A stretch of DNA of 64,000 bases, taken from Poecilobothrus nobilitatus (taxonomy: Eukaryota; Arthropoda; Insecta; Diptera; Dolichopodidae). The stretch lies in contig OX352773.1 in NCBI GenBank assembly GCA_947095535.1, positions 38,585,398-38,649,397 on the forward strand, given 5' to 3'. The translations under genes and the position numbers were made by a program. Below, in pieces: positions 35,682 through 46,213 of the stretch (its first letter is position 1; every line of letters begins with the position of its first letter). A model generated the notes under the pieces. The model did no database searches, was not told the origin of the DNA, and was given only the letters and a program-made list of their open reading frames with translations.

Positions 35682-35736
35682 TATACTTACGGAATACAGA
35701 ATTCGGAATTCTGTATACTTACGGAATACAGAATTC
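35682..35736. repeat. Direct repeat of 23 bp enclosing a perfect palindrome
   Basis: TATACTTACGGAATACAG plus AATTC occurs at 35682-35704 and 35714-35736. Between and across them, 35694-35716 is a perfect inverted repeat: arms ATACAGAATTC and GAATTCTGTAT around one G. A third GGAATTC lies at 35754-35760. It is probably a duplicated short element end or a replication-slippage product. Confidence 0.85.
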
Positions 35737-35997
35737 ATTGCACCGGAATTCTTTATATAACTAGATTTAAATGGTTACATTCAAGATCAAAACCATGTCC
35801 TCCTATATTATTTCATTATAATAGGCGGGCTATATGCAAGATCATTGACTCTAATCCGCGAAACCTAGATTATTCGATGTTGAAATTTGATACACATATA
35901 CCAGAAAGGGACAATATCATTCATTAGCAGAAAATATTGATGGTTAGAAAATATCTACATAAGTATAGCAGATTAAAATTATTACTAATTAATTAAT

Positions 35998-36078
35998 ATA
36001 GGTTAAGTTAGATTAGAGATAGGTTAAGATAGGTTAAGTTTTTATAGGTTAATAAAATATAGGTTAAATATAGGTTTT
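35998..36078. repeat. ATAGGTTAA short tandem array
   Basis: ATAGGTTAA starts at 35998, 36019, 36029, 36044 and 36059, with ATAGGTTTT at 36070. Spacings of 10, 15 and 21 bp point to irregular slippage. It is not a TTAGG telomeric repeat. Confidence 0.8.
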
Positions 36079-39000
36079 TATAAGTTAATAAAAGACACAA
36101 ATGTGGATTTTTAAACGAAATTTTTTAACAAAAACATAATAAATATAAGGATGTAAAATACCATGGAACTAAAATAAGAAACCGCTTTATCTTAAAATTA
36201 ATTAGAAAAACAAAAAAAAAAAAAATAAACCGATATTTTTAAAATTTTTTTGTAAGTTATAAGATTTAAGTTTGTAAGTTATATAAGATTTTAACGTTTT
36301 AGTTATTTTCTCTTAAAATTTACGAAAATCTATAGTTTTAGATCTCTGACAAACAAACCAACAGGCAAAAATAAAATTTTAGTAATTTGCAAAAAAAAAA
36401 TTTACAAAAACAAAGCGAAAAAGATTGAAATTGTTGAAATGTAAAAAAAAAAATCAAATCTAAACTTAGTTAGTTATGAACAAATTATTTATTCATTTTC
36501 TTACATTTATCGTAAATTTTCCGAATTATATTTCATTTAGAACTTCATATTAAATATCTATTTTTATTCACATGAATGATCACAATTTTTTTTTATTTTT
36601 CCAATTCCCTCAATTCTAATCCTATTAATCGCAAGGTAAAACGTATAATTATCACATTTTCCACAACATTTGTTGCAATAATTTTTTACTTTTCCATATA
36701 TAATCAAATCTAATATAATTTTGTTATTCGAAAATTCGAAAATTCACCTAAAAGATAATATTAAACAGATATTCAAACAGATATATATAAAAAAAAAAAA
36801 ATGATTCATATTCGTCAACTGAACAAATTCTAAAAAAAGAATTCGAGTACAGAAAATTTAATTTTTTATAATATAAAATACAAAAATAAGAAAAAAAAAA
36901 AATTGTTTTTATTTTGTTATTTTAAAAAATTGAATTTTAACAAAAAAAATTGAAAAAATTTTTTATTTGACTAAAAAAATATATAATTTTACCACCTAAG
37001 AGAAACGAACATTCATCCTGAAGGAATTTTTGATTAAATGCCAAAAAATTTTAAATATTTCTATATACATATATTATTTTATTTTATATTTTTGTTTATG
37101 GTTGTAATTCGAGTCTCGAAATTTTATTGCACACTTAATTTTTATGTTTTAGGAGAAAAAGGGGAAAAAATTATTTTATTAAAATTACTTTATTATCTAT
37201 TTTTATTAAATTTATGTCAGGCTGTCAGACTAAAAATGAAATAAAAGAAATAAAAAATTTGAAAAACATAGTTGCACCTCCTTATTAATCGTTGTAGTTT
37301 GCTTTTAGTAGTAGACTTATATAAACGTAAAAGTCATCTGCTTGATTCTTATTTAACACTTGTTTTGTTTTCATTTTCTTTTGCCCGCCAAATCTTAAAT
37401 TGACAAAAATACTCTTTAACTAAATATATAATATGGGTAGCAATACAATAATGTTTAAAGACTTTGCAAAGAAAAATTGAACCATTCTAAATTGTTATGA
37501 AATTGAAAATGTATATCTTTTGATATCATAATGTTGAAAATTTTTTACATTTTTGACAGTAAAAATATATCATATCCACCTTTGAATATCGTTTGAAGGA
37601 TTATTATTAATTGTTTTGGAGAACACTTATTTGCAATCAATCGAACCTTAAAATGAAAGAAATAACTTAAAGAAATAAATTAAACGGAATAAAAGGGGGG
37701 AGTTTCTCACAAATATATACACGGGACATATAAATATAACACTTAAAAAATGTTCTATTTTAAATTTATTAACACCTAAATTATTCTGTCATTGAACACA
37801 AATAACACTAATTGGCAAGGAATTAAAATAAAAATAATTATTAGAGTAAGATGGACGAGTTTAGTAGAAACTTTAAGCACAAAAATGGGGTAAAGAAAAT
37901 TATCAATTAAGTGTCACACTTTCTTTGAAATCAGAATAATAACATTTTAAATCCGGCATTTAAATAATATTTTTTAATTTAATCTTATAACCTAGTATAT
38001 ATAAATCAATGAATTAACAAGTTTTATTGTTAAACTAAGCTTATCATATTTGACCCTATGGCACAATATGCCTATATAATAAAATTTGACATAAAAAATA
38101 TATTCTCATTTTTTTTTTTTTATTTGAAAGAAAAAGAAATCAGAAATCAGGAAATAAATTACAATAATAATCATACAGTATAATGTAGTATGTCTGTAGA
38201 ACGAACAACAAAAAAAAAAAAAAAGAAACAAAAAATATGTCAAAACCCGATCGCAAAAAAAAATTTGACATTTTATTTTTAAATTTTTTTTTTCACAATA
38301 TTTTTGGCGAATTTTTTTTTTTTTTAAGATTTTTGCATAAATTTTACTTGTGTTATGAGGTAAATACTAAATGCTGTTTAATGTTAAAAAAAATATTGTT
38401 GCAAAAACTGCAAGAATATTTTATAATAAATTGAATTTTCACACTTAATTTAATGACGTCTTACGCTATTCGTAAGTGTTACATGACTTTATAAACGTCA
38501 TATTGAATTATGTTTTCTTATCAACGAGGTGAGGTGTATGGTGAAAGATATGAAAATATAAAAGAGAAATAAAAATATTTTTTAATAAAATTATACCTAT
38601 ACCTACTACTGAATATAAAAATATTTAATTTTTTATTTTTATATTTTTAAATATTATTTTTATAAAAAAAAAATAAAAATAAAAAACATAAATTTATAGA
38701 GGAAATTATTTTTGAGTTTTAAAATGCGATGTGAAAAAAAAAAAAAAATTTGGTTATTTTTATTTTAACGTAACAAAAAAAAAAACACCAGAAATATAAT
38801 AATTATAAAGTGCAAAGGGTTTAATGACACCTAAAGTAATTTGGGACGATGTATTTTTAGATGCATCACTAATTTTGCAAACAACAACAAAAAAAAAAAG
38901 AAATCCGATTTATTTTTGAATTTCTTAGACAAAAAATATTTTCGAAAATTTTATTTAAACTGGAAAAATCATTTATCATTTTGCAGGCGGAAGTTCATAG

Positions 39001-39694
39001 ACAACATATAATCGTCTATACTTAGTGATGACAAAATTAAACTGGAAAATTATTTTTTTAGTTCAGAAATGCATCATTTAATTCAATAAAACATATATTG
39101 GTTTTTTTTGTTTTTTAAAGATCAACAAATTCAATGCAATTAATTTCAAAAAATTGCATTTAATTTTATTTTGATTCAATTAAAATTTAAATCTTTTTAT
39201 TTTTTTTTTTTTGAAAGTTTTTATTTAAGTTTTTTGTTTTTTGTTTTTCGGCATTTCTTTTTTTTTTGTTCTGTTTTTTAACAAAAGAATTATTTTTAGA
39301 TGCATTCAAGTGAAATCATAATAAAGATATAATTATAAAGAAATGAAATAAAAAAATTTAAGGAAACCTTAAAGAAACTATAAAGAAAAATTAAAACCAA
39401 AATATAAATAACCAAAAAAAAAAAAAAAACAAACAAAACCAAAAACCCAAGAACCTGAATTCATTCATTCATTCATTTATTTATTATTCCCCTTCAGGTC
39501 AAAACTTTTGAAGTACATCTGCAACTATCAACCAATTCATTGAAAATTCTTTAAGAAAAACTAAAACACAAACATTCAAATCTGCATAATAACAGTATAA
39601 AACAACAGAATAATGGTATAAATAAAACAAAAGATATATCAGATCCATTATCAACATCATTCAAATCATTTTCATTTTCATCTCCATTACCATA

Positions 39695-39713
39695 ATCATC
39701 ATCATCATCATCA
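39695..39713. repeat. (ATC)6 microsatellite
   Basis: Six ATC repeats lie within a looser TCAT/ATC-rich tract (39650-39745). The minus strand of this tract reads as an Asp/Asn-rich frame without ATG, which I attribute to the microsatellite. Confidence 0.88.
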
Positions 39714-40240
39714 TTACTATCTATATCGTCATGATTGTCATCATCTGATTTTAAAATATTTGCAAGGCCAAAATGAATGCATCTTTCAATTCAAAGAATT
39801 CTCTTGAATGCAGATGATGCATCAAATTTAAAAATTTTATAAATAAAAAAATTTTTTTTTATGTAAATTTACTTAATACTCTGAGCACTGGGCCGACAGT
39901 AAATACTTTTCAAAAAAAAAAAAAAAAATTTTTAAATAAATAAAAGTAAATAAAAAAAAAGTTTTAAAACTATACAAAAATAGAGAGTAAGTTACAAAGC
40001 TACACCAGGGATATGATTTTTTTTTTGTTTTTTTTTTGCAATTCTATATTTACGCTGCAACATTAAATCCATTTTAAACACATATAACACCAACATAAGA
40101 ATCAGTCATAATAACATCATCATCAATATCAGTATGGCAACAAAAAAGAAATATATATAGAAAAAAAAAGTTTACTGCATCAAAATCCCAATACAAAACT
40201 CGACCCGTGAATTTTAAATTATAAATAAAGAAAAAATTTT

Positions 40241-40296
40241 TTTTCTTTTAATGTTAAGAGTTATACTGTTTTCTTTTAATGCTAAGAGTTATACCT
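40241..40296. repeat. Tandem duplication, 28 bp
   Basis: TTTTCTTTTAATG(T/C)TAAGAG followed by TTATAC(T/C) occurs twice in exact tandem (40241-40268 and 40269-40296), with two or three differences. Confidence 0.92.
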
Positions 40297-40465
40297 TTCG
40301 GTCGTAAGGTTATTATTTACTTAAATCTTGTTTTATTGGTACGTAGGTACTTGGGTTTTTTAATTATTTAACATTATAGTTTTTTGTAAATAAAATTAAT
40401 AAGTTCGTCTACAACTATGTAATTTTGTTGTGCACCCCTTTTAACTTTAAGTAAAGATATTGAAG

Positions 40466-40540
40466 GAGCTCGATGGACGATCGGTTAGACTTTTGACATA
40501 TTAACTAAAAGAGTACGGATTCAAATCATGTACGGATAAC
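40466..40540 (+). other. tRNA-like fragment (possible second SINE type)
   Basis: GAGCTCGATGGACGATCGG contains an A-box-like TGGACGATCGG (40474-40484). A B-box-like GATTCAAATC follows 33 bases later (40518-40527), a plausible spacing for a tRNA-derived head. The arms do not form a good cloverleaf. A block at 41032-41085 begins GAAGGAACCTCTGTGG and shares a CATATTA(A/G)C(T/A)A segment at the same distance, so two decayed copies are possible. Confidence 0.35.
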
Positions 40541-41031
40541 AATTAATGTTGATTGAAAGGAAAATTACCGAAAAATTAAGAAACTCTCCTTGCAATCCAA
40601 TATATATATTAAAATATGTACAAATAAAATATAATATTACAATGAAACTTAATAATATCATTTAACTTGTAGCACTATTCGGAGTTTTTAGTAATATTGA
40701 ACAATCTTATATGCAATTAAGATAAGGTAATATTAATTATAAATCAAGATATTTCATATTTGGCTGAAGAGTTGTGATTTTTTAAAGACACATTAAGGAT
40801 GATTGGCAATTGTTTTTGTAGAGAAAAAATTGTACTATATATTCAATATTTATATATTATTAAATTTGTTTCACATTTTAAAATATCTATAAAATTTTCA
40901 TAATTAAGGATGTGTAATTAATTATTTATTATTATGCTTTTCATTTGTATTAATTCATTAAAGTTGAACCTAGAAGTATGCAATACATAATAAATGGATT
41001 ATTTTCATATAAATTTTTGATGAAAATTTGA

Positions 41032-41100
41032 AGGAACCTCTGTGGTGCCCGAATGATAAAGAACTTATCACATATTAGCAAGATTTCTTTTAATTGAAAA
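41032..41100 (+). other. Weak second copy of the 40.5 kb tRNA-like block
   Basis: It shares GAAGGA at the start, a CATATTAGCAAGA stretch and TTGAAAAGAAAATT at similar offsets to the fragment at 40466. The B box is not recognisable, so the relation is tentative. Confidence 0.22.
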
Positions 41101-41200
41101 GAAAATTTATTAAAAGGCAGTTTTCTTAAGATTATAATTCCCGTAGCCTAAAACACAGTGTAATAATATAATATAAACGAAATGAATAATATTGCTGCAT

Positions 41201-41369
41201 AAATTAATAATAGTAGTCGACTTATAATTGCCTTATTATAGCCGATGATTTAGTAATATTGCATTATCCTATGTGATATCTACTATAAATAACATTATTA
41301 TATACATAAGTTAATAATAGGCATTCATCATAATATAATAGCCGTCTTAGTAGCCGATGATTTAGTAAT
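41201..41369. repeat. Imperfect duplication, about 107-112 bp period
   Basis: AA(A/G)TTAATAATAG at 41201 and 41308, and the identical 19-mer TAGCCGATGATTTAGTAAT at 41239-41257 and 41351-41369, keep the same order. It is an old tandem duplication of roughly 110 bp with small indels. Confidence 0.75.
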
Positions 41370-43269
41370 AATAATACATATAAATATTAATGATAATTTG
41401 ACAAAAGTCAACCACTTAAAATTATTCTTAAAAATTATATTTTAATAAATTAAATATGACGTCTAAACGAAATACACTAATTTAACTAACATTTTATTTT
41501 ATTTAATATGTTTTCTTTAATTTTATTTTTTGTTATTGAATTGTACAGTAAAGAAATTTCCATAGTAATTTTTTTTATTTCTTTGCTTCTGGCAGTACCG
41601 GCAAAATTGTCTACGACAATTCAATTTTTTTTTTTTTTTTTGTATAGTTTTTGCCAGATTTTATTTTTTTTTTTTTTGTATTTTATTTTCATCGTGACAC
41701 TGATTGTATTATCCCCGTCAGCGGAGGATTAAATTTAACAAAACAAAACTAAAAAAAAAAAAAAATCTGATATCTCGTCTTTAATTTTCATTTTTTATGA
41801 ATCCTCTCATTGTCTCACTCATAAAAATAAAAACAAAAAAAACTAAAAATTTTATTTTACAACATTTGAAATTTTTTTTTGAGGCTTTTCTTTCTGTTTT
41901 AGAGGGCTCAATTGTTTTTTTTTCTTCCTTTTTGTTTTGTTTTTTCTTTGTATGGTATCGAGCGAGCATCACAATAATGTCATAAAAATAAAAGTACAAA
42001 CGGGAATAGTAAGTAAGCAAAAAAAGAAAAAAAAAAAAATTAAAGAAAAAAGAAAGAAAGAGAAAGACATAAAAAAGCGTTTTATTCTTATGTTATTTTT
42101 CTTTATTTATTGTTATTTGTTATTTGTTTTTTTTTTTATTTTTTTTTATTTTTCTTCAACTGAAATATGATCGCATTAAATGCGGTCATAAATTTCACTT
42201 TTTTTTTCTGTGCTATTTTTTTGTTTTTACTTCAATTCCTTGAATATCCAATGAATTCTTAACTTCGTTTCGTTGATTTTTCATTCTAAAAGATTGTTTT
42301 GTTTTTTTTTTTTATTTCATTTTGTTATTTTTGCATAAGCATCTCTTATTCAGAATTTAATATTACAACATTTTAGATGTTAGGTAACTTATATGGACAG
42401 GATATTGTATGTGTATGATCGTTTTTTAATACATACTTCAATATACAAAGATACAAATCTTCTTCGAAAGAAATAAAAAAAAAAAAAAACAGAAAAAAAA
42501 AATAAAAAAAAAAAAAACATTTGGCTGAAGGAAAATGAAAACGATTTTCTTTTATGATTTTGTACTTACAATTTTGTTTTTTTTTTTTGTTTTATGATTT
42601 GAATATAGAAGATTGGAATGGAACCAAAATAATAGTAAAAGGTTAAGGCTTGTATATTGTAAATAAGTATTTACATGTAATTGGTTTTGAAAGGTTTAAT
42701 TCGATTTATTGAAAATTGTAAAAAAAATAATTATTGATGATTTTTTTCAATTCTGTAAGTTTTATTTTTATTTTTTTTTTTTGAAATAAAAAAGAATGTT
42801 TTACAGATTTCATTTAATTTTTAAAGTTTTTTTTATTATTATTTTTGTTTTATTATATTTATTAAAAGAATTCAATTGTAGTATGTATTTCATATTATAG
42901 TAATGAGAACTGACCTCTCTCTACTCTTTTGAAATAGCATCGTATTTGCTTATATTGAATTAATTTATTATTGAGAAGTTTGCCTTTCCTGGATGGACTC
43001 ATAAAAGTCTATTTGAACACTTTAATTCTAGCTGCGGGGAGAGAGTAATCTGCAATTTTATCACTAAAAAGGTCGTAAATATATGCTAAAATATCTCACT
43101 AAAAAAAAAAATAAAATAAAACAGATTCTTAGTCAGATAAATTCAAAATTAAAATGAAATTGAAGAATTTTTTAAAAATTTAGGCTTTTTGCAAGAAAAA
43201 ACCTAATTACATATTTCTTAAATAAAATTATTTTGCATTTTGCAAATATGTACATATTAGTTTTTATTT
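41370..43269. other. Gene-free AT-rich stretch
   Basis: Dominated by A and T homopolymers, with a short perfect hairpin AATTGTC-TAC-GACAATT at 41605-41621. The 74-codon frame at 41508-41732 contains LLLAVPAKLSTTIQF and ends LIVLSPSAED but is otherwise poly-F from T runs. I do not call it a gene, though it is the least bad frame here. Confidence 0.5.
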
Positions 43270-44736
43270 AAAACGAGGAAGAATACAGTTGCCTTTGTCA
43301 ACTCTTAGATACCCGTACGAACCGTTAGTATGTTCACAGCCTGTCACTCTGCTTACAATATTATTTTTTTAATATTTTAGTATTTTAAAATAATTTGGGT
43401 GAATTTTATAATTTCTAGAAGTATGGGTTGTACATATATTCAAACTATATGTTTATATGTACATTCTTCAAAAGCAGATTTTAACCTTCCACATAACGAT
43501 TATCAATCCAAAACTTTTTCAAATATAATATATAATATACATATATACTATACATATATAATATACATATATATACGGCGCTATATAATATACATATATA
43601 TACTCTTATCATTCATTCACTAGTGACATATACGATATGTAAATAAACATGATAAGTATTATATAAGTATGTATATATATCAATATCATATAAATAGGAA
43701 TTCTTCAAGCAACCGTTTTGTTGTTTATTTATTTACATTTTTTTGTACTACGCATTATATCCTCAACAATTTCAAATTATCGAGTAAAACAAATGCAAAA
43801 AATTTGTTGAAGAAATTTGTTAGAAAATTTGAAAAAATCAAGTAACACTTTCGTCAATTATAAAGTAATCCTATATTATTAAAAAAAGTTGTTAACAGAA
43901 ATAAGAGTATAATGTTGGAGCTTTAATTTTTGTGTATTACTTCAAAAAATTTTTAACAGGTGTTCAAATTATAGGTGTTTAAAAATAGGAAATTTTCAGT
44001 TTTGACCCCTCCTTACAGCTCCTAAATGGGGGGTGATAAAAAAAAAATTTCTGAAATGACTCATACTTATTTTCAAAGATCTAACTTCTGTCAAAATATC
44101 AAGTTTCGAACTTAAACCGTTTAGAAGATAGAAGGGTTAAAAGATTTTGCAAAATTTGAGTTTCGCATAACGGTAAATTAAGACACCGTATGCCACAACT
44201 ATATATTTATTGTATATATACTTTTAAAGCTAATAAAAGTAGTAATCGTTTGCCGTTTTCAGAATGAAGATATACCTTATACAACTTGTGCTATAACAAT
44301 TTAAATATAGAGCTTTTTTGAACCTTTGGGGAGCTGTAGCTCCGTAACGGGTGGGGCTACAAAAAAAAGTTATTAAAAATAAAATTAATATTTTTGTGAG
44401 ATCTATCAGCAGTTAAAATTTCATAGCTCTATTTCAAAAAAAATGTGGGGATCTAAAAGTTAGGTGTTCGAGAGCTAAGTTTTGGTCCAAACTCAACCAA
44501 AAAAAAATAGGGAACCTAAAAATTACTCCCAGAATATTTTGTATAAATTTCAAGATTCTAGCTTTCTTAGTTTTTGAGTTAGCGTTCTGACGGACGGACG
44601 GACGGACATGGCTCAAACATCTTAGAATATTTTTCTGATCCGATCCATACCTTTGAAGGTATATCTAGCTCGCTTATTTCGAGGTGTTACAAACGGAGGA
44701 GTAATTTTATTATACCCGATCCTATCGTACGGGTAT
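43270..44736 (+). mobile_element. Hairpin-ended CGGA repeat, copy A
   Basis: The first bases are AAAACGAGGAAGAATACAG followed by a stem AGTTG...CAACT and GATACCCGTACGA. The other end is CGGA repeated (44589-44607), then about 105 bp, then a terminal hairpin ATACCCGAT...GGGTAT (44712-44736). GATACCCGTACGA (43308-43320) is exactly inverted at 44725-44737. An inverted copy of nearly the whole segment lies at 60090-61668, and diverged relatives at 53640, 61985 and 63187. There is no coding frame: the 74-codon frame near its start is a TA-repeat translation. It matches the general form of widespread fly repeats with AACAAGTAAG-like starts; I do not name a family. Confidence 0.82.
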
Positions 44737-45762
44737 CAAAATAAATCCATAAATTTGACAGTGTAAATATGTATGTACATAAATTTTATAGAAAGATCAT
44801 AATATTTTCATTGAAATTATATAGAAAATAAATAAAATTATTTTATATTTAAATTAAAATGAATTCAATTTTTAATTAAGAATAATAAACACTGATAAAA
44901 TGATGAATATCGACATAGTTCCTATAGTTCTATTTTTAATGTTATATAAAACTCCTATATATAATTCCTAATAATAACATATAAATCTTATCTTACTTTT
45001 AATATCTTAAATTATATTTTTCGTTCAAGAAAACAAATAAAATGAAATTTATCAAATTTCTTTTGTTATATAAATAAATTCAATCTATTTATACCGTATT
45101 TATTAAAAAAAAAAAAAAAATTTTCATTCACAAAAGCCTATTTCAATTTTTACTTCACCAAAAATTTTGTTTTCTATTATTGTTTACAATAAATTAAACC
45201 ATTTAAACCAACACTTCTATACTAAATATTAAAATATTTTTTTTATAAATAAACACATTGTTAATAATTTAATTTAAAGTTCTATGTTACATTACAAATC
45301 ATTTTTTAAATATTAAAATTCACATCAATATCAAGTATAGATTGATTCAAATAACAGAGTTTATTTTACTAACAAAAAGGTTAATTTAAGAGTTCAAAGC
45401 AAATAAGTAAAAACTAGATTTAAAAAAGAAAAAAAAAAAAAAACAAGAAAAACTTATTTTTATTCTTGATTTTTTTTCTCCATTCATTTTTATTCATTGA
45501 TTAAAATTTATTTTAAAATGTGGTTAGACATAAAAATTTTGTTTTCAGTAGTTGTTATCAAATTTCTATCCAACTTTTCTGAAGTAATTTTTTTACCGAT
45601 TGGTCCTCTTATGTAATTGAAAAATATATAATTGATATTATAACTGTCAATTTTTTTTTTTGACATTTGTATAAAATCTAAAATAGTTTTTTTGAAACGA
45701 AAAGAATTAAATAATTATTTTATTCGAAATTTAAAATTATTCTTTCAACTAATAAATTAAAA
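44737..45762. other. AT-rich spacer
   Basis: A/T-rich, no open frame of interest, and no tRNA-like or element-end signal. Confidence 0.55.
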
Positions 45763-46213
45763 TATACAAGGTGGTTGTCTTTTGATATTGAATATGTATA
45801 GGGTGTATTTGGGAGACCAAAATAAACAAAAAAATATTGTGAAAGGGAGGGGGGTCTCTTTCCTACAGTTTTTGAAATAATGCAACCTAAAGTTATTTTT
45901 TTAAGTTTTGATTTAATTTATCTCAAAATCTATACATAACTACATAATAAGTTTGATACACCGTTAGAAATCTTTACATTTCGTCTTGGCATATTTTTTG
46001 ACACTGATATCATTCCAAAGTTATGAGCATTTTAACAAAATGCAAAAAAGTACCTTATAATAATTTAAAAAAAAAAATTTTTATTCGTTTTATATTTTTT
46101 CGTTGTTTTTTTTCCCAATTATTTTAATAACGATAAAAACTAAAATAAAACCGTTTGGTTCATCAAATTACAAGCTATAAATATTCAAGACCCAAAGAGG
46201 CTCACACTGTATA
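45763..46213. mobile_element. Short inverted-repeat element, TATACA tips
   Basis: The left end reads TATACAAGGTGGTTGTC and the right end, reversed, TATACAGTGTGAGCCTC; both continue into a TTGAATAT block about 20 bases in. The TATACAGGGTG-like tips resemble those of the element at 57105-57614. The interior has a GGGAGGGGGGTCTC block and no coding frame. It is likely an old MITE-like element. The tips are imperfect, so the exact ends are approximate. Confidence 0.5.

Larger units (their letters stand above)
33006..40240. other. Gene-free AT-rich stretch
   Basis: No credible gene. Contents: a small CTCAGGACTCAGGACGC block at about 33342-33358, a C10 run (34518-34527), a palindrome with a 23-bp direct repeat (35682-35736), an ATAGGTTAA array (35998-36078), an (ATC)n run (39695-39713) and several ATGCATC motifs between 38.86 and 39.83 kb. 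The overlapping frames at 34115-34545 are driven by A and T runs. Confidence 0.55.

Noticed and set aside
35998..36078. ATAGGTTAA array as a telomere-like repeat
   Set aside because: The unit is not TTAGG and spacing is irregular; short slippage array.
39640..39830. Minus-strand Asp/Asn-rich frame of about 80 codons
   Set aside because: It has no ATG, and the acidic part is simply the (ATC)n microsatellite; the remainder is AT-coded hydrophobic residues.
41508..41732. 74-codon frame as a small membrane protein
   Set aside because: Apart from AVPAKLSTTIQ and LSPSAED the sequence is poly-F/I from T runs, there are no family features, and frames on both strands are equally long nearby.
43399..43623. 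74-codon frame inside element A
   Set aside because: It translates a TATACATA microsatellite in a transposable element, and copy B does not keep it.
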